From: SZUA-320 sp963707875
GTDB taxonomy: Bacteria; Gemmatimonadota; Gemmatimonadetes; Gemmatimonadales; GWC2-71-9
Reading direction: 5' to 3'
NCBI GenBank assembly: GCA_963707875.1
Contig: CAVPRU010000003.1
Span: 1-64,000, forward strand
Length of the DNA stretch: 64,000 bases
A model generated the notes under the pieces. That model was not told where the DNA came from. It saw only the letters and a program-made list of their open reading frames with translations, and searched no databases. Positions 32,674 to 41,576 of this stretch are shown piece by piece. The translations under genes were made by a program, and so were the position numbers. Position 1 is the stretch's first letter, and the number at the start of each line of letters is the position of its first letter.

Positions 32674-34245
32674 TCAGTCCTCGAAGCCCATGCCCCAGCG
32701 GATCAGCGGGGTCGGCAGCGCCCCGTAGCCCAGGACCTGGGCGTGGAACCGGGCCGCCGAGAAGCTCTCACCCTCCCGCTCGCGCACATCGTCGCACAGC
32801 CGGATCAGTTCGCGACAGCCGAGGATGGCGCCGAACGCCTCGGTCGGTTCGAGCAGGCAACCCCGCACCGCCGCCAGCGCGTGGAGCGGCTCGATCCCCA
32901 GCCGATCGATGAGGAGCGTGACAGCCTCCTCGACGGAGAGCTGATGGGTATGGAGCCCGATGTCCACTCGGGCCAGCAGGTGCCGGAAGTAGATGTGGGA
33001 CAGCGCCACCAATCGATCGGTTGCGGTGGTCCAGTAGCCCGCCTCGAACAGCACGTGCACCGCATAGAGCCCCCAACCGCCCTGCGTCAGCCGACCTTCG
33101 AGGTGACGTCGCACCTCGGGTTCCAGGGTGGCCATCTGCTCATGGTGCAGGTGGAGCCCGGGGACCCCGAGCTCGGCCAGGATCGGACTGAGCCAGACGG
33201 CGGTGGACGGCCAGTCGGCCAACTCGACCCGGGCCGGGGCCGCCGCGCCCCATGAGCTGGAGCGGTAGGCCCCGTGGGCGGTGACCACCTCCAGATGCGC
33301 GGGCAGGGTGGTGACCTCGGGAGAGGGCCCGGCCCCCGGGAACAGCGCCCGGTCCGAGGCGAAGGCCGCCAGTCGCAGCAACTCCCCGGCGGCCTCGCCG
33401 GCGAGATCTCCAGGTTCACCCTGGATCTCGATCAGGCTGCCCAGCGCCTCACGCCAATCCTCACCGCCCAGCTCCCCCGCCAGCGCCGCCAGACCGTCGT
33501 CGAATTCCTGTTCCCGACTGAGCAGGTAGCGCCACCCGTCGGCGGCACCGGTCGGCACCGCATGCAGGTGGTGCAGCAGTCGGTCGAAGTGGTCTCCGCC
33601 CGAGCCCGCGGGCCGGGTCCCCTCCTCGGCGATCTCTGATTCCAGCACCAGCAGGAAGGTCTCCAGTTCGCCACGGGCCTCGCTCGCCGCCGCCTGCGCC
33701 ACCGCCGCCAGGTGCGGCTCACCCAGCAGTCCGGCCTCGACCTCCCCGATCAGGCCGTGCACCGCCGGGACCAGGTCCCGGGCCAGCGCGATCAGCGGCT
33801 CGGCCGAAGCCCCGAGCACGTTGGCAGCAGTCCGCAGAAAGTCGGGGATGGCCTGGACCCGCGCCAGCGCCATCATGGCGTCTTCGGGGTCGGCCGGCTG
33901 GCGGACGGCCTCGAGGGCCTCCGCCAGGTGCAGCAGCCAGAAGGCGGGATTCCGTCGGTGGGGCCTTTCGTGCTGCAGTCGGAAGACGGTGGCCCGGATA
34001 TCGTCGAGCAGCGCCGTCCGGTCGATCTCCTCGGCGGCTTCGATGACGTCCAGCCCCTCGACCGCCACCTCCAGGGCCCGGAAGGCCGCGAGGTGCTGGG
34101 CGATCGCTTCCTCGTCGTACTGCCCGAGCCGGCCGTGGTACTGCGTCAGGCCTGCCTGACTCGCCGCCGCCGGGTCGCAATGCCAGCGGAGGTCGAGGTA
34201 GGAGCGGCAGACCTCGTCAGTCCGGGACACCGATGCACTCCGCAT
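32674..34245 (-). CDS. DUF885-like protein with degenerate metal site
   Basis: A 523-aa mostly helical protein. The C-terminal third matches DUF885: HIYFRHLLARVDIGLHTHQLSVEEA, LEPTEAFGAILGCRELIRL and FHAQVLGYGALPTPLIRWGM. In typical members a central HExxPGHHLQ motif binds zinc. Here the equivalent reads GVPGLHLHHEQM, without the preceding His-Glu pair, so peptidase activity is doubtful. It overlaps the nucleotidyltransferase end by 29 nt and abuts the MFS start. An atypical DUF885 homologue is the best description. Confidence 0.65.
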   Translation of the reverse strand: MRSASVSRTDEVCRSYLDLRWHCDPAAASQAGLTQYHGRLGQYDEEAIAQHLAAFRALEVAVEGLDVIEAAEEIDRTALLDDIRATVFRLQHERPHRRNPAFWLLHLAEALEAVRQPADPEDAMMALARVQAIPDFLRTAANVLGASAEPLIALARDLVPAVHGLIGEVEAGLLGEPHLAAVAQAAASEARGELETFLLVLESEIAEEGTRPAGSGGDHFDRLLHHLHAVPTGAADGWRYLLSREQEFDDGLAALAGELGGEDWREALGSLIEIQGEPGDLAGEAAGELLRLAAFASDRALFPGAGPSPEVTTLPAHLEVVTAHGAYRSSSWGAAAPARVELADWPSTAVWLSPILAELGVPGLHLHHEQMATLEPEVRRHLEGRLTQGGWGLYAVHVLFEAGYWTTATDRLVALSHIYFRHLLARVDIGLHTHQLSVEEAVTLLIDRLGIEPLHALAAVRGCLLEPTEAFGAILGCRELIRLCDDVREREGESFSAARFHAQVLGYGALPTPLIRWGMGFED

Positions 34246-35200
34246 GATCGGCCAGGCTCATCGAGCCACTGACATCCCGAAGCGTGACGTGATTGCCCAG
34301 CAGCGTCTGCACCAGGTGGGCACCCTCGATCCTCGCATCCTGACCGACGATACTGTGGGCGATTCGGCTGTCGAGGATCGTGCTCCCCTGCTCGATGCTG
34401 ACATTGGGCCCGATGGTGCTCCGCTCGATCCGGACGCCGTCCTCGATGTAGACCGGCTCATGGATGGTGACACCCGGGAGGTCGGGGTGCCGGGCCGCAC
34501 CCAGCCGCAGGAGGGTCTCGTTGGTCTCGATGATCGCTTCCCGGGTGCCGCAGTCGTACCAGCCCCCCACCTCGGCGGTCAGGATCCTGCGCCCCTGGTC
34601 GATCATGTGCTGGAAGGCATCGGTCAGGTAGTACTCACCCTTGTTGGCGGCCCGAGCCACCACGTGGTCGATCCCGGCCCACAGCGCATCGGTATCCCGG
34701 ATGTAGTAGAGCCCGATGTTGGCCAGTCGGGAGATCGGTTCGCTGGGCTTCTCCACGATCCGCGTCATGTACCCGTCGGCATCGGTGACCACGACGCCGA
34801 ACCGCTGGTAGTCCTCCACCTCCTTGGCCCAGATCACCCCGTCCGCGTCGCTCCGCTTGATCAGACCGAGGTCGGCCTCGAAGACGGTGTCGACGAAGAT
34901 GATGAGCACCGGCTCGGTCACGTGGGGTCGGGCCAGGTTGACGGCGCCGGCGGTCCCGTCCTGGACCCGCTGCTCGACATAGCGGCTGGGCCACCGATAG
35001 CGGCTCCGGGCGTAGGCCTCGACCTGCTCCTTGAGGTGGCCGGTGATGAAGATCAGCTCGGAGACGTCGAGCCCATCGAGCCGGTCCATCACCCAGTCCA
35101 TGACCGGGCGGCCCGCCACCTTGAGCAGCGGCTTGGGCACCAGATGGGTGTGGGGGCGGAGTCGGGTCCCCTTGCCGGCCAGCGGGATGATCACCTGCAC
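34217..35200 (-). CDS. Sugar-1-phosphate nucleotidyltransferase
   Basis: A 327-aa enzyme of the RmlA/GlmU/ManC class, which makes NDP-sugars. The N-terminal motif IIPLAGKGTRLRPHT with VPKPLLKVAGRPV is diagnostic; FVDTVFEADL supplies the metal-binding Asp, and the EKPSEP motif follows. From about residue 240, left-handed beta-helix hexads appear (VYIEDGVRIERSTIGPNVSIEQGSTI). A dTDP-glucose-type or archaeal-like bifunctional enzyme is likely, but the nucleotide and sugar are not determined. It is followed by DUF885 and preceded by a cupin that could be a sugar isomerase. Confidence 0.87.
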   Translation of the reverse strand: MQVIIPLAGKGTRLRPHTHLVPKPLLKVAGRPVMDWVMDRLDGLDVSELIFITGHLKEQVEAYARSRYRWPSRYVEQRVQDGTAGAVNLARPHVTEPVLIIFVDTVFEADLGLIKRSDADGVIWAKEVEDYQRFGVVVTDADGYMTRIVEKPSEPISRLANIGLYYIRDTDALWAGIDHVVARAANKGEYYLTDAFQHMIDQGRRILTAEVGGWYDCGTREAIIETNETLLRLGAARHPDLPGVTIHEPVYIEDGVRIERSTIGPNVSIEQGSTILDSRIAHSIVGQDARIEGAHLVQTLLGNHVTLRDVSGSMSLADHAECIGVPD

Positions 35201-35203
35201 GCG

Positions 35204-35554
35204 TCAGTCTCTCCCGTAGCGATCGGTGAGCCGGACCAGGTCGTCGAGTTCGGGGGTCGAGGCCTCGAGGATATCGCTGTCCTCCACCGCTTCCATCTGA
35301 TGCACCATGCCGGCCGGAATGTGGACCGAGTCGCCGGCCCGGAACACCCGCTCTTCGAGCTGGCCCTCGGTGCCGAGCCGGAGGATCATCTCGCCCCGGA
35401 GCAGGTGCATCGTCTCGTCCTTCTTCCGGTGGTACTGGCAGCTGAGCGCGTGACCGGCTTTGACGTGCAGGATCTTCCCGACGTAGCGGTCGGTCCGGGC
35501 CCAGATCAGTTCGTGGCCCCAGGGCTTCTCGACCCGGTAGGGAACGTCGCTCAT
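35204..35554 (-). CDS. Cupin, mannose-6-phosphate-isomerase-like
   Basis: A 116-aa single-domain cupin. It starts with RVEKPWGHELIWARTDRYVGKILHV, then the metal motif LSCQYHRKKDETMHLLRGEM and the second motif HIPAGMVHQMEA. The wording of the first strand and motif resembles type II phosphomannose isomerase C-domains, which fits the neighbouring sugar nucleotidyltransferase. Overlaps the ferredoxin gene by four bases (ATGA) and ends three bases before the nucleotidyltransferase. Confidence 0.83.
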   Translation of the reverse strand: MSDVPYRVEKPWGHELIWARTDRYVGKILHVKAGHALSCQYHRKKDETMHLLRGEMILRLGTEGQLEERVFRAGDSVHIPAGMVHQMEAVEDSDILEASTPELDDLVRLTDRYGRD

Positions 35555-36132
35555 GTGCCTCCAAGGGGTCGGAATTCGTAGGATGTCGGGACACTGATGC
35601 AGGCGCGGATGCAGACCCCGCAGCCCACGCAGCCTTCATATCGCAGGACCGGGTGACCGGCCTCATCCATCGTCAGCGCCTGTTCGCCGACCGGGCAGGC
35701 GTCGGCGCAGGCCCGGCACGGGGTACCGCGAAACGTAACGCACCGCTCCGGCACCAACTCCACCACGCCGAACCGGTAACCAGTCCACCCCTGCTCGGGG
35801 ACGATCAGCGCATCGGTGGGACAGGCCGCCGCACAGGGCATGTCGGGACAGGCGATGCACGGGGCCCGACGGAGATCGAGATACGGGGTCCCGGCCGCGA
35901 GTCCTCCCTTGGTCGGCACCGTCCGGATCACCTGCGGCGGGCAGGCGGTCACACAATCGCCGCACCGGGTGCAGGCGGTCAGGAATCCCATCTCCGGCAG
36001 CGCCCCCGGCGGCCGGACGTAGCGCTCGGTGACGACCCGCTCCTCGGTCCGTTCGAGGGTCCGCTCGAGCCACTGCCCGACGTTGTTCCGGAAGAACTCC
36101 CGGCGATTTCCCTCCCCCGGTTCCCGCCACAT
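35551..36132 (-). CDS. Four-cluster ferredoxin, MauM/NapG type
   Basis: A 193-aa protein; ATG 36132 gives a short charged N-terminus. Four [4Fe-4S] motifs occur in order: CTRCGDCVTACPP, CIACPDMPCAAACP, CRACADACP (with an upstream cysteine in the same unit), and CVGCGVCIRACI. This layout is that of NapG/MauM, which relay electrons to periplasmic enzymes. No Tat signal is visible at the chosen start, so it is probably cytoplasmic. Its location between two cupins and a sugar nucleotidyltransferase is unexpected. The partner is unknown. Confidence 0.83.
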   Translation of the reverse strand: MWREPGEGNRREFFRNNVGQWLERTLERTEERVVTERYVRPPGALPEMGFLTACTRCGDCVTACPPQVIRTVPTKGGLAAGTPYLDLRRAPCIACPDMPCAAACPTDALIVPEQGWTGYRFGVVELVPERCVTFRGTPCRACADACPVGEQALTMDEAGHPVLRYEGCVGCGVCIRACISVPTSYEFRPLGGT

Positions 36133-36137
36133 GCCGG

Positions 36138-36527
36138 CTACCGGGTCGGGCTCGACCCCGCCTCCCTGAGATAGGCGTCGGTCCCGCTGAGCCAGTCCTG
36201 GCGCGGGGGACTGAAGACGTCGACGTCGAGCGTGTCCTCGAGCGCGACGGCCTCGTGCGGCAGGTTGGACGGGAGATGCAGCACCTCTCCCGCCCCGACC
36301 ACGACGATGCGGGACCGATCGGCGCCGAGGGTAAACTCCAGGGCACCCTCCAGCACGTAGGTCAGCTGCTCGTTGTCGTGCTGATGCATCGGGACCAGGC
36401 ACCCCTTCTTCAGGTAGACATGGGCCAGCATCATCCGCTCTCCGGTGACCAGGCGGCGGGACAACTTGTCGTGCAGCACTTCCTTGGGCATGTCGTCCCA
36501 GCGGTAGAAGGTCGCCGAGTTGCTCAT
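36138..36527 (-). CDS. Cupin domain protein
   Basis: A 129-aa cupin whose ATG overlaps the S9 stop. Metal ligands are visible in VPMHQHDNEQLTYVLEGALEF (His, His, Glu) and LPSNLPHEAVALEDT (His). This is the small stand-alone class that binds Mn, Fe or Zn. A role in dioxygenation, isomerisation or sensing cannot be decided. It lies in the S9-cupin-ferredoxin-cupin-nucleotidyltransferase run. Confidence 0.82.
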   Translation of the reverse strand: MSNSATFYRWDDMPKEVLHDKLSRRLVTGERMMLAHVYLKKGCLVPMHQHDNEQLTYVLEGALEFTLGADRSRIVVVGAGEVLHLPSNLPHEAVALEDTLDVDVFSPPRQDWLSGTDAYLREAGSSPTR

Positions 36528-38684
36528 GGGGTCATCTCCTTGGGAACGGACGGAACCTCCAGCCAGTGGGTGAACCACTGCCGGAGCCGGCCCAGCCGGT
36601 CCACCAGCAGCCAGGGCTCCCCGGTGCGGGAGAGGTCGTGGGTCGAGCGCGGGTAGCGGACCAGCTCCACCGGGGTGCCCTGCTTCTTGAGCGCGGTGAA
36701 CCACTGCTCCGCATCGGTCATCGGGGTCCGGTGATCCTCCTCCGACTGCACCATCAGGGTCGGGGTCGTGACATTCCGGACGTAGCGGATCGGGCTCAGC
36801 GAGTCGTACATGGCGGGGTTGTCCCACGGCTTGCCGAAGAACTCGAATTCGGTGAGGCCCTGGGCATCCGAGGTCCCGTACCAGCTCCACCAGTTGCTGA
36901 TCATCCGGTCGGTCTGGGCCGCCTTGAACCGGCTGGTCTTGGCGGTCACCCAGGCGGTCATCACCCCGCCATAGGAACCCCCGGTCACGCCCATCCTGGT
37001 GGAATCCACATCGGGACGGACCGACACGACGTCGACCGCCTTCATCAGATCCTGGTAGTCCTCGGCAAACCAGCGACCCCGGGTGCTGTAGGTGAACTCG
37101 GCGCCGTAGCCCGCCGACCCGCGGGGATTGGTGAACAGCACCCACATCCCCGCGCCGGCCAGATTCTGGAATTCGTCGAACCAGTTCTCTCCATAGGCCG
37201 AGTGGGGACCGCCGTGGATGTAGAGCGCAAGCGGGTACTTCTTCCCCGGCTGGTAGCCGTAGGGCTTCATCAGCCACCCCTCGACCTCCACCCCGCCGAC
37301 GGACTGGAAGGTGAACCGCTCGGCATCGGCCCAGGCCACCTCGGCGTTGAGCTTGTCATTGAACGACGTGACCCGACGCTCGTTCCTGCCGTCGGCGTCG
37401 GCCACGAAGAGCTCGGTCGGCCTGGTCAGGCTGGTGGCCACGTAGGCCATCCGGGTGCCCGCGGCATCCAGACTCGGCCCGATCACCCGGCGCCGACCGG
37501 ACACCACCTCGGTGCGCTGCTTGCTGGCCGGATCGACCAGGAAGACCGCGGTCCGCCCGCCGATGGCCGCCGTCATCGCGATCCGGCCGTTGGGGAGCCA
37601 CTCGAATCCTCCGGGCTCATACTGCCAGCTCGCCGTCAGATCCACCACCGCGCCACCGGCCACCGGGACCACCGCCAGGATCGACTGGGCCGTCCGGTGC
37701 GCCTGCCGGACAAAGGCGATCCGCGATCCATCCGGCGACCAGGCCAGCCCGTTCTCGTCTCCCATGATGGTGGCCACCTTCCGGGGCGCCCCGCCGGCCA
37801 CCGCCAGGACGTAGATGTCCTCGGTGTTGCGAGGCGCCTCGTCCCGCGCGGCATCGTAGGGTAGCCGAGCCAGCGAGTCCTCCTCCGCCTCCACCACCGA
37901 GTCGGGCCGGAGCGCCGCCTCGGCGGTAAAGGCCACCCATTTCCCATCCGGCGAGACCGCCACACTCCGATGGGAATACCGGGTGTCAGTGAGCATCCGC
38001 TTGGCACCGCCGGCCGCCTGCAACCAGATCTGGGTCGGGCGCCACCGCCTTGGCTCCGACCGGTTGGTCAGGAAGCCCCGGCCGTTCGCCTTGATCGGCA
38101 GCTCGACGTACTGCCGCCCATCGAATCGGGCCTGGTCGAGTGGCTTGGTGATCGCGCCGTCGGGGGCGCGGGATGGCCCACCAGCGCCCGCCTGGCGCGT
38201 CGTCGAATCGGTCGGCGTCGAATCGGTCGCCGCCGAATCGGCCCACGCCAGCAGCTTGCGATCGGCCGAGAGGGAGCCCTCGGGAGCACCGTCGTACTCG
38301 GTGGCCTCGCCCCCGGGCTGATCCATCCGGAGCGCCCAGCTCCGGGCTCGCGAACCGGGCCGGGTGCTGGTGAAGATGAGGAGCGTCCCATCGGGTGACC
38401 ATCGCGGGTTGCTGCTCTCCACGCTGGGGGAGGTGAACCGGACCGGATCACCTCCGGTGGTGCTGCCGACCCAGACCTCGGAGTGCCGCTTGTTCTGGGC
38501 CTCGACCACGGTGGTCACGGTGAATGCCACCCGCCGCCCGTCCGGACTCATTGCCGGAGAACTGACGGTGGTGACCCGGTGCCAGTCGGCCGGAACGAAG
38601 GCCCTGCCACCCGTCTGGCCCGCAACCGGCAGCGCGGCAAGCGGGAGAATGAGAAGCGGAAGCGAGCGCGATGCGGAAACGCAT
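36524..38684 (-). CDS. S9 family peptidase, secreted (apparent 5' frameshift)
   Basis: The main frame encodes a beta-propeller (MSPDGRRVAFTV, SNPRWSPDGTLL, SVAVSPDGKWVAF) followed by a hydrolase domain with GGSYGG around the nucleophile, Asp in SEEDHRTP and His in STHDLS. The in-frame sequence continues upstream of the ATG at 38551 through PADWHRVTTVSSPA and a signal-peptide core LLILPLAALPVAGQ, but no start exists there. ATG 38684, behind GAGG, opens a second frame (MRFRIALASAS). One missing base at about 38650-38660 joins them into a normal exported protein. Substrates are presumably proline-containing peptides. Confidence 0.85.
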
Positions 38685-38738
38685 GAAAGATCCTCAGAGT
38701 GGAGGCAGAGCCGGAATCTACCACCCCCGCCGGACGCG

Positions 38739-38766
38739 AAAAGGGCCGGGAATGACCCCGACCCTT
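38739..38766 (-). terminator. Intrinsic terminator of the ATP synthase gene set
   Basis: On the minus strand an imperfect stem (AAGGGTCGGGG... with ...CCCGGCCCTT) is followed by TTTT. It lies 30 nt downstream of the atpH stop and upstream of the S9 peptidase gene, so it marks the end of the atp transcript. Confidence 0.7.
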
Positions 38767-38795
38767 CATGAACAATCGTCCGATGGGCGATCGCG

Positions 38796-39330
38796 CTACT
38801 TCAGCAGCTGCCGCCGGAGCCGGGTCACCCGACGCTTGACCGAACCGTCCAGCACCCGATTGCCGACCCGGACCACCACCCCACCGAGGATCGAGGGATC
38901 CTCGCTGAAGGTCGCGATGACCTCCTTGCCCACCTGCCGCTCCAGGGCCGCCACGATCACGGCCTTGAGCGCCTCATCCGGCTTCCGAGCCAGTGTGACC
39001 CCCGCCCGCACCCGGTTGAACTTGATGTCCAGCAGGCCCAGATAGGCGGTCGCGATCTCGGCCAGGAATCCCTGCCGGCCCCGCTTGACGACCGCATTCA
39101 GGAAGAGCTTCAACTCCTGCGGTGCCCCCTGGATCGACCGGGTCAAGCAGATCCGCCTTCTCGGCCTTGGTGACCCTGGGCGAGGCCAGCACCGTCTGCA
39201 CCTTGGGCGACACCGCCACCGCACCGGCCAGCGAGTCCAGCCAGTCGGCGTAGACCGCCGTGTGGCCGCTCCTCTCCCCGAGGATGAAGAGCGCCTGGGC
39301 GTAGTTCAGGCCAACCGATTCGGCTCTCAA
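38796..39330 (-). CDS. atpH: ATP synthase delta subunit (one apparent frameshift)
   Basis: Subunit delta links F1 to the peripheral stalk. The N-terminal half in one frame (GLNYAQALFILGERSG to TKAEKADLL) continues in another as TRSIQGAPQELKLFLNAVVKRGRQ and the C-terminal GGVVVRVGNRVLDGSVKRRVTRLRRQL. A single extra T at about 39145 separates them; removing it gives one intact protein of about 178 aa. The start is a TTG at 39330 overlapping the atpF stop. Because delta is needed for ATP synthase, a sequencing indel is the likely cause. Confidence 0.87.
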
Positions 39331-39878
39331 TGGAGGGTCCGAACCGAGTCGAGGTAGTCGGTCACCAGCTTGCGGTCGGCCTCGCCGTCGAGCCGCTGCT
39401 CGATCAGCCGGGTCGCCGCGGCAAGCGACAGATCCACCGCCTCCCGGCGGAGTTCGACCAGGGCGCGGTCCTTCTCGGCCACGATCTCGCGCCGCGCCCG
39501 GGCCAGCACTTCCTCCTGCTCCTGTTTCGTCTTCGCCAGCAGGCCGGCCCGCTCCTTCTCGGCCGAGCTGCGGGCCTCGGCGAGCAGGCTCTGGGCGCTG
39601 GCTCGGGCCTCGGCGGCCGACTTCATGGCACTCGCCGCCGCGGCCTTCGCCTCGGCGTGGAGCCGCTCGGTCTCCGCCAGCTGGCCCGCGATCTTCAGCT
39701 CCCGCGCCTCGGTGGCGCTGAGAATTGCCGGCCAGGCATACTTCTTCAGGACCAGGAAGAGCGCCCCGAAGACCAGCCAGGTCCAGACGAAGAGCCCGAA
39801 GTTGACGTCAAACGGCGACGTCGGTGCCCCTTCGGCCCCCTCGGCGAAGGCCAGCACCGTCAGCCAGACTGAGTACAT
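39327..39878 (-). CDS. atpF: ATP synthase subunit b
   Basis: A 183-aa peripheral stalk subunit. One membrane helix (LFVWTWLVFGALFLVL, residues about 28-44) is followed by a long charged helix typical of the b dimer (ARELKIAGQLAETERLHAEAK through AAATRLIEQRLDG). About 25 residues precede the helix, longer than in many b subunits. It lies between atpE and atpH with short or overlapping junctions. Confidence 0.93.
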   Translation of the reverse strand: MYSVWLTVLAFAEGAEGAPTSPFDVNFGLFVWTWLVFGALFLVLKKYAWPAILSATEARELKIAGQLAETERLHAEAKAAAASAMKSAAEARASAQSLLAEARSSAEKERAGLLAKTKQEQEEVLARARREIVAEKDRALVELRREAVDLSLAAATRLIEQRLDGEADRKLVTDYLDSVRTLH

Positions 39879-39888
39879 CCCGACCCCC

Positions 39889-40158
39889 TTATTTGACCAG
39901 CTTGAACAGGAGGGCAAACACCAGCGCGATGATGGTGGCGCCTTCGAGCAGCACCGCGAACAGCAGGGCGGCACCCCGGATCTCGGCGGCGGCCTCCGGC
40001 TGACGGGCGATCCCCTCGGCGGCCTGACCACCGATCCGGCCCAGCCCGATGCCCAGACCCACGATCGCGAGACCGATGCCGATACCGGCACCCAGCAGCG
40101 CGTTGGTGTTGAGGGCGGCGACCGGATCCATCTGCAACAGAGCAAGCATGTTCAGCAT
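39889..40158 (-). CDS. atpE: ATP synthase subunit c
   Basis: An 89-aa two-helix proteolipid. Helix 1 has the glycine pattern GAGIGIGLAIVGLGIGLG; the polar loop ARQPEA joins helix 2, where Glu72 (LLEGAT) is the ion-binding carboxylate. The helix 1 glutamine characteristic of sodium-translocating rings is not seen, which favours protons. An N-terminal extension of about 12 residues (MLNMLALLQMDP) is present. Confidence 0.94.
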   Translation of the reverse strand: MLNMLALLQMDPVAALNTNALLGAGIGIGLAIVGLGIGLGRIGGQAAEGIARQPEAAAEIRGAALLFAVLLEGATIIALVFALLFKLVK

Positions 40159-40304
40159 GTCGATCTTTCCATTCCAGGGGGAGAGGAATCGTGGGTCGCG
40201 CTGTCCGTGGAGTGGCCCGGCTCTCCCGTCCGGTAGCTCCTGCGGTCACCCGCCCTCGGCCACTGGCCAGCGGGTTTCTCCGGCCGCCCGGCCGGATACC
40301 TGTC

Positions 40305-40332
40305 GAACCCCGGCGCAGCGCCGCAGGGGTTC
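40305..40332. other. Nested hairpin in the atpB-atpE spacer
   Basis: GAACCCC (40305-40311) pairs with GGGGTTC (40326-40332), enclosing a smaller GGCG/CGCC hairpin. Another palindrome lies near 40278-40296. The 209-nt spacer between atpB and atpE holds no open frame I would call. The fold may stabilise the downstream atpE message, whose product is needed in excess, or attenuate it. Confidence 0.5.
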
Positions 40333-40367
40333 CTGCCGGGCTCAGCGCCCGGTCCTGCCGAGCAGTC

Positions 40368-41237
40368 CTAGTGCTCGTGCTGCATCAGCCCGATGAACAC
40401 CGCGCTGAGCAGCGCAAAGACGTAGGCCTGCAGCAAAGCCACAAACAACTCCAGCAGCATGATCGCCACCACCAGCGCGGTGGTGGCCGCCCCGATGGCC
40501 AGATTCCAGCCCACCAGGTTCCAGAACATCGCGATGATCCCGAACAGCGACAGGATCACGAAGTGGCCCGCGGTCATGTTGCCAAACAGACGGACGGCGA
40601 GCGCAAACGGCTTGACCAGCTTGCCGAGGATTTCGATCGGGGCCATGAAGACGGCCAGCAGCACCGCCCCGGCCCCGGTGATCCCCGGAATCTGCGGGAA
40701 GATGGTGCCCATGTAGCCCTTGGGACCGAGCTTGATCATCCCGGCGACTTCCACGGTGACGAACACCACGATCGCCAGCGCCGCGGTCACCGCGAGGTTG
40801 CCGGTGGCGGACGAACCGTGCGGCATCAGGCCGATCACGTTGGCGTACAGGATGAAGAAGAACAGGCTCAGGATCAGCGGGGCGAACCGGGCGCCGCCGT
40901 GGCCGATGTTGGCGATCGCCATCTCGTCCCGGACGTAGATCACCAGGGCCTCGATCGCGGCCCCGAACCCCCTGGGCGCGTTTTCCCCGGCCCGCTGCCG
41001 CTTGAGCGACCGGCCGGCCACGATCATCGTGAGCCACACCAGAAACGCGGTGATGAACAGGAAGACCACGTGCTTGGTGGGGGAGAGATTGAGGGTGAGC
41101 GGCCCGAGATGGATGTCGGGCCAGCGCGGCAGGTGGGTCACCAGGAACGGTTCCAGCCCGAACGTCCAGGCATCCGCCGTGTGATGGAGGACCAGTTCAC
41201 CGATGTCCAGGTCACCGCCGGTTGTCTGAGCCAGCAT
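40368..41237 (-). CDS. atpB: ATP synthase subunit a
   Basis: A 289-aa membrane subunit forming the proton channel. The conserved arginine helix is ALAVRLFGNMTAGHFVILSL; the preceding VMAPIEILGKLVKPF and C-terminal LLQAYVFALLSAVFIG are standard. There is a periplasmic N-terminus of about 45 residues. It abuts atpI directly. All expected helices are present. Confidence 0.94.
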   Translation of the reverse strand: MLAQTTGGDLDIGELVLHHTADAWTFGLEPFLVTHLPRWPDIHLGPLTLNLSPTKHVVFLFITAFLVWLTMIVAGRSLKRQRAGENAPRGFGAAIEALVIYVRDEMAIANIGHGGARFAPLILSLFFFILYANVIGLMPHGSSATGNLAVTAALAIVVFVTVEVAGMIKLGPKGYMGTIFPQIPGITGAGAVLLAVFMAPIEILGKLVKPFALAVRLFGNMTAGHFVILSLFGIIAMFWNLVGWNLAIGAATTALVVAIMLLELFVALLQAYVFALLSAVFIGLMQHEH

Positions 41238-41576
41238 TCAATCCACCAGGCGAAGTTCAAGTCCGAGCAGGGGAAGGATCACCCCCACGAAACCCAGGGC
41301 GGTCGGCAGCGCGGGCAACCCGCCAAGGACCACCAGTCCCACCATCATCACGATGCCCAGCAATCGGAGCAGGGTGCCCAGCGCCCAGTGCCCCATGAAC
41401 TGCCCCGGCGGCGCCTCCGCCTTGCCGCGCATCACGGCCAGGGCGCCCAGCTGCACCAGGACCGCCAGGCCGCCGCCCGCCACGGCACCCACCGCGCCGG
41501 ACCGATCGGTGAGCCAGAGCCCGACCAGGGCGGCAAGTCCCGTCAGCACAACCCCGACGGCCAGCAGCCGGATCAC
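41238..41576 (-). CDS. ATP synthase subunit I-like protein
   Basis: A 112-aa protein with four hydrophobic helices: residues about 4-22, 28-49, 65-83 and 88-106. Position directly between atpZ-like and atpB matches the assembly factor AtpI, which helps build the c-ring. Sequence conservation in this family is low, so the call depends on topology and position. Confidence 0.75.
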   Translation of the reverse strand: MIRLLAVGVVLTGLAALVGLWLTDRSGAVGAVAGGGLAVLVQLGALAVMRGKAEAPPGQFMGHWALGTLLRLLGIVMMVGLVVLGGLPALPTALGFVGVILPLLGLELRLVD

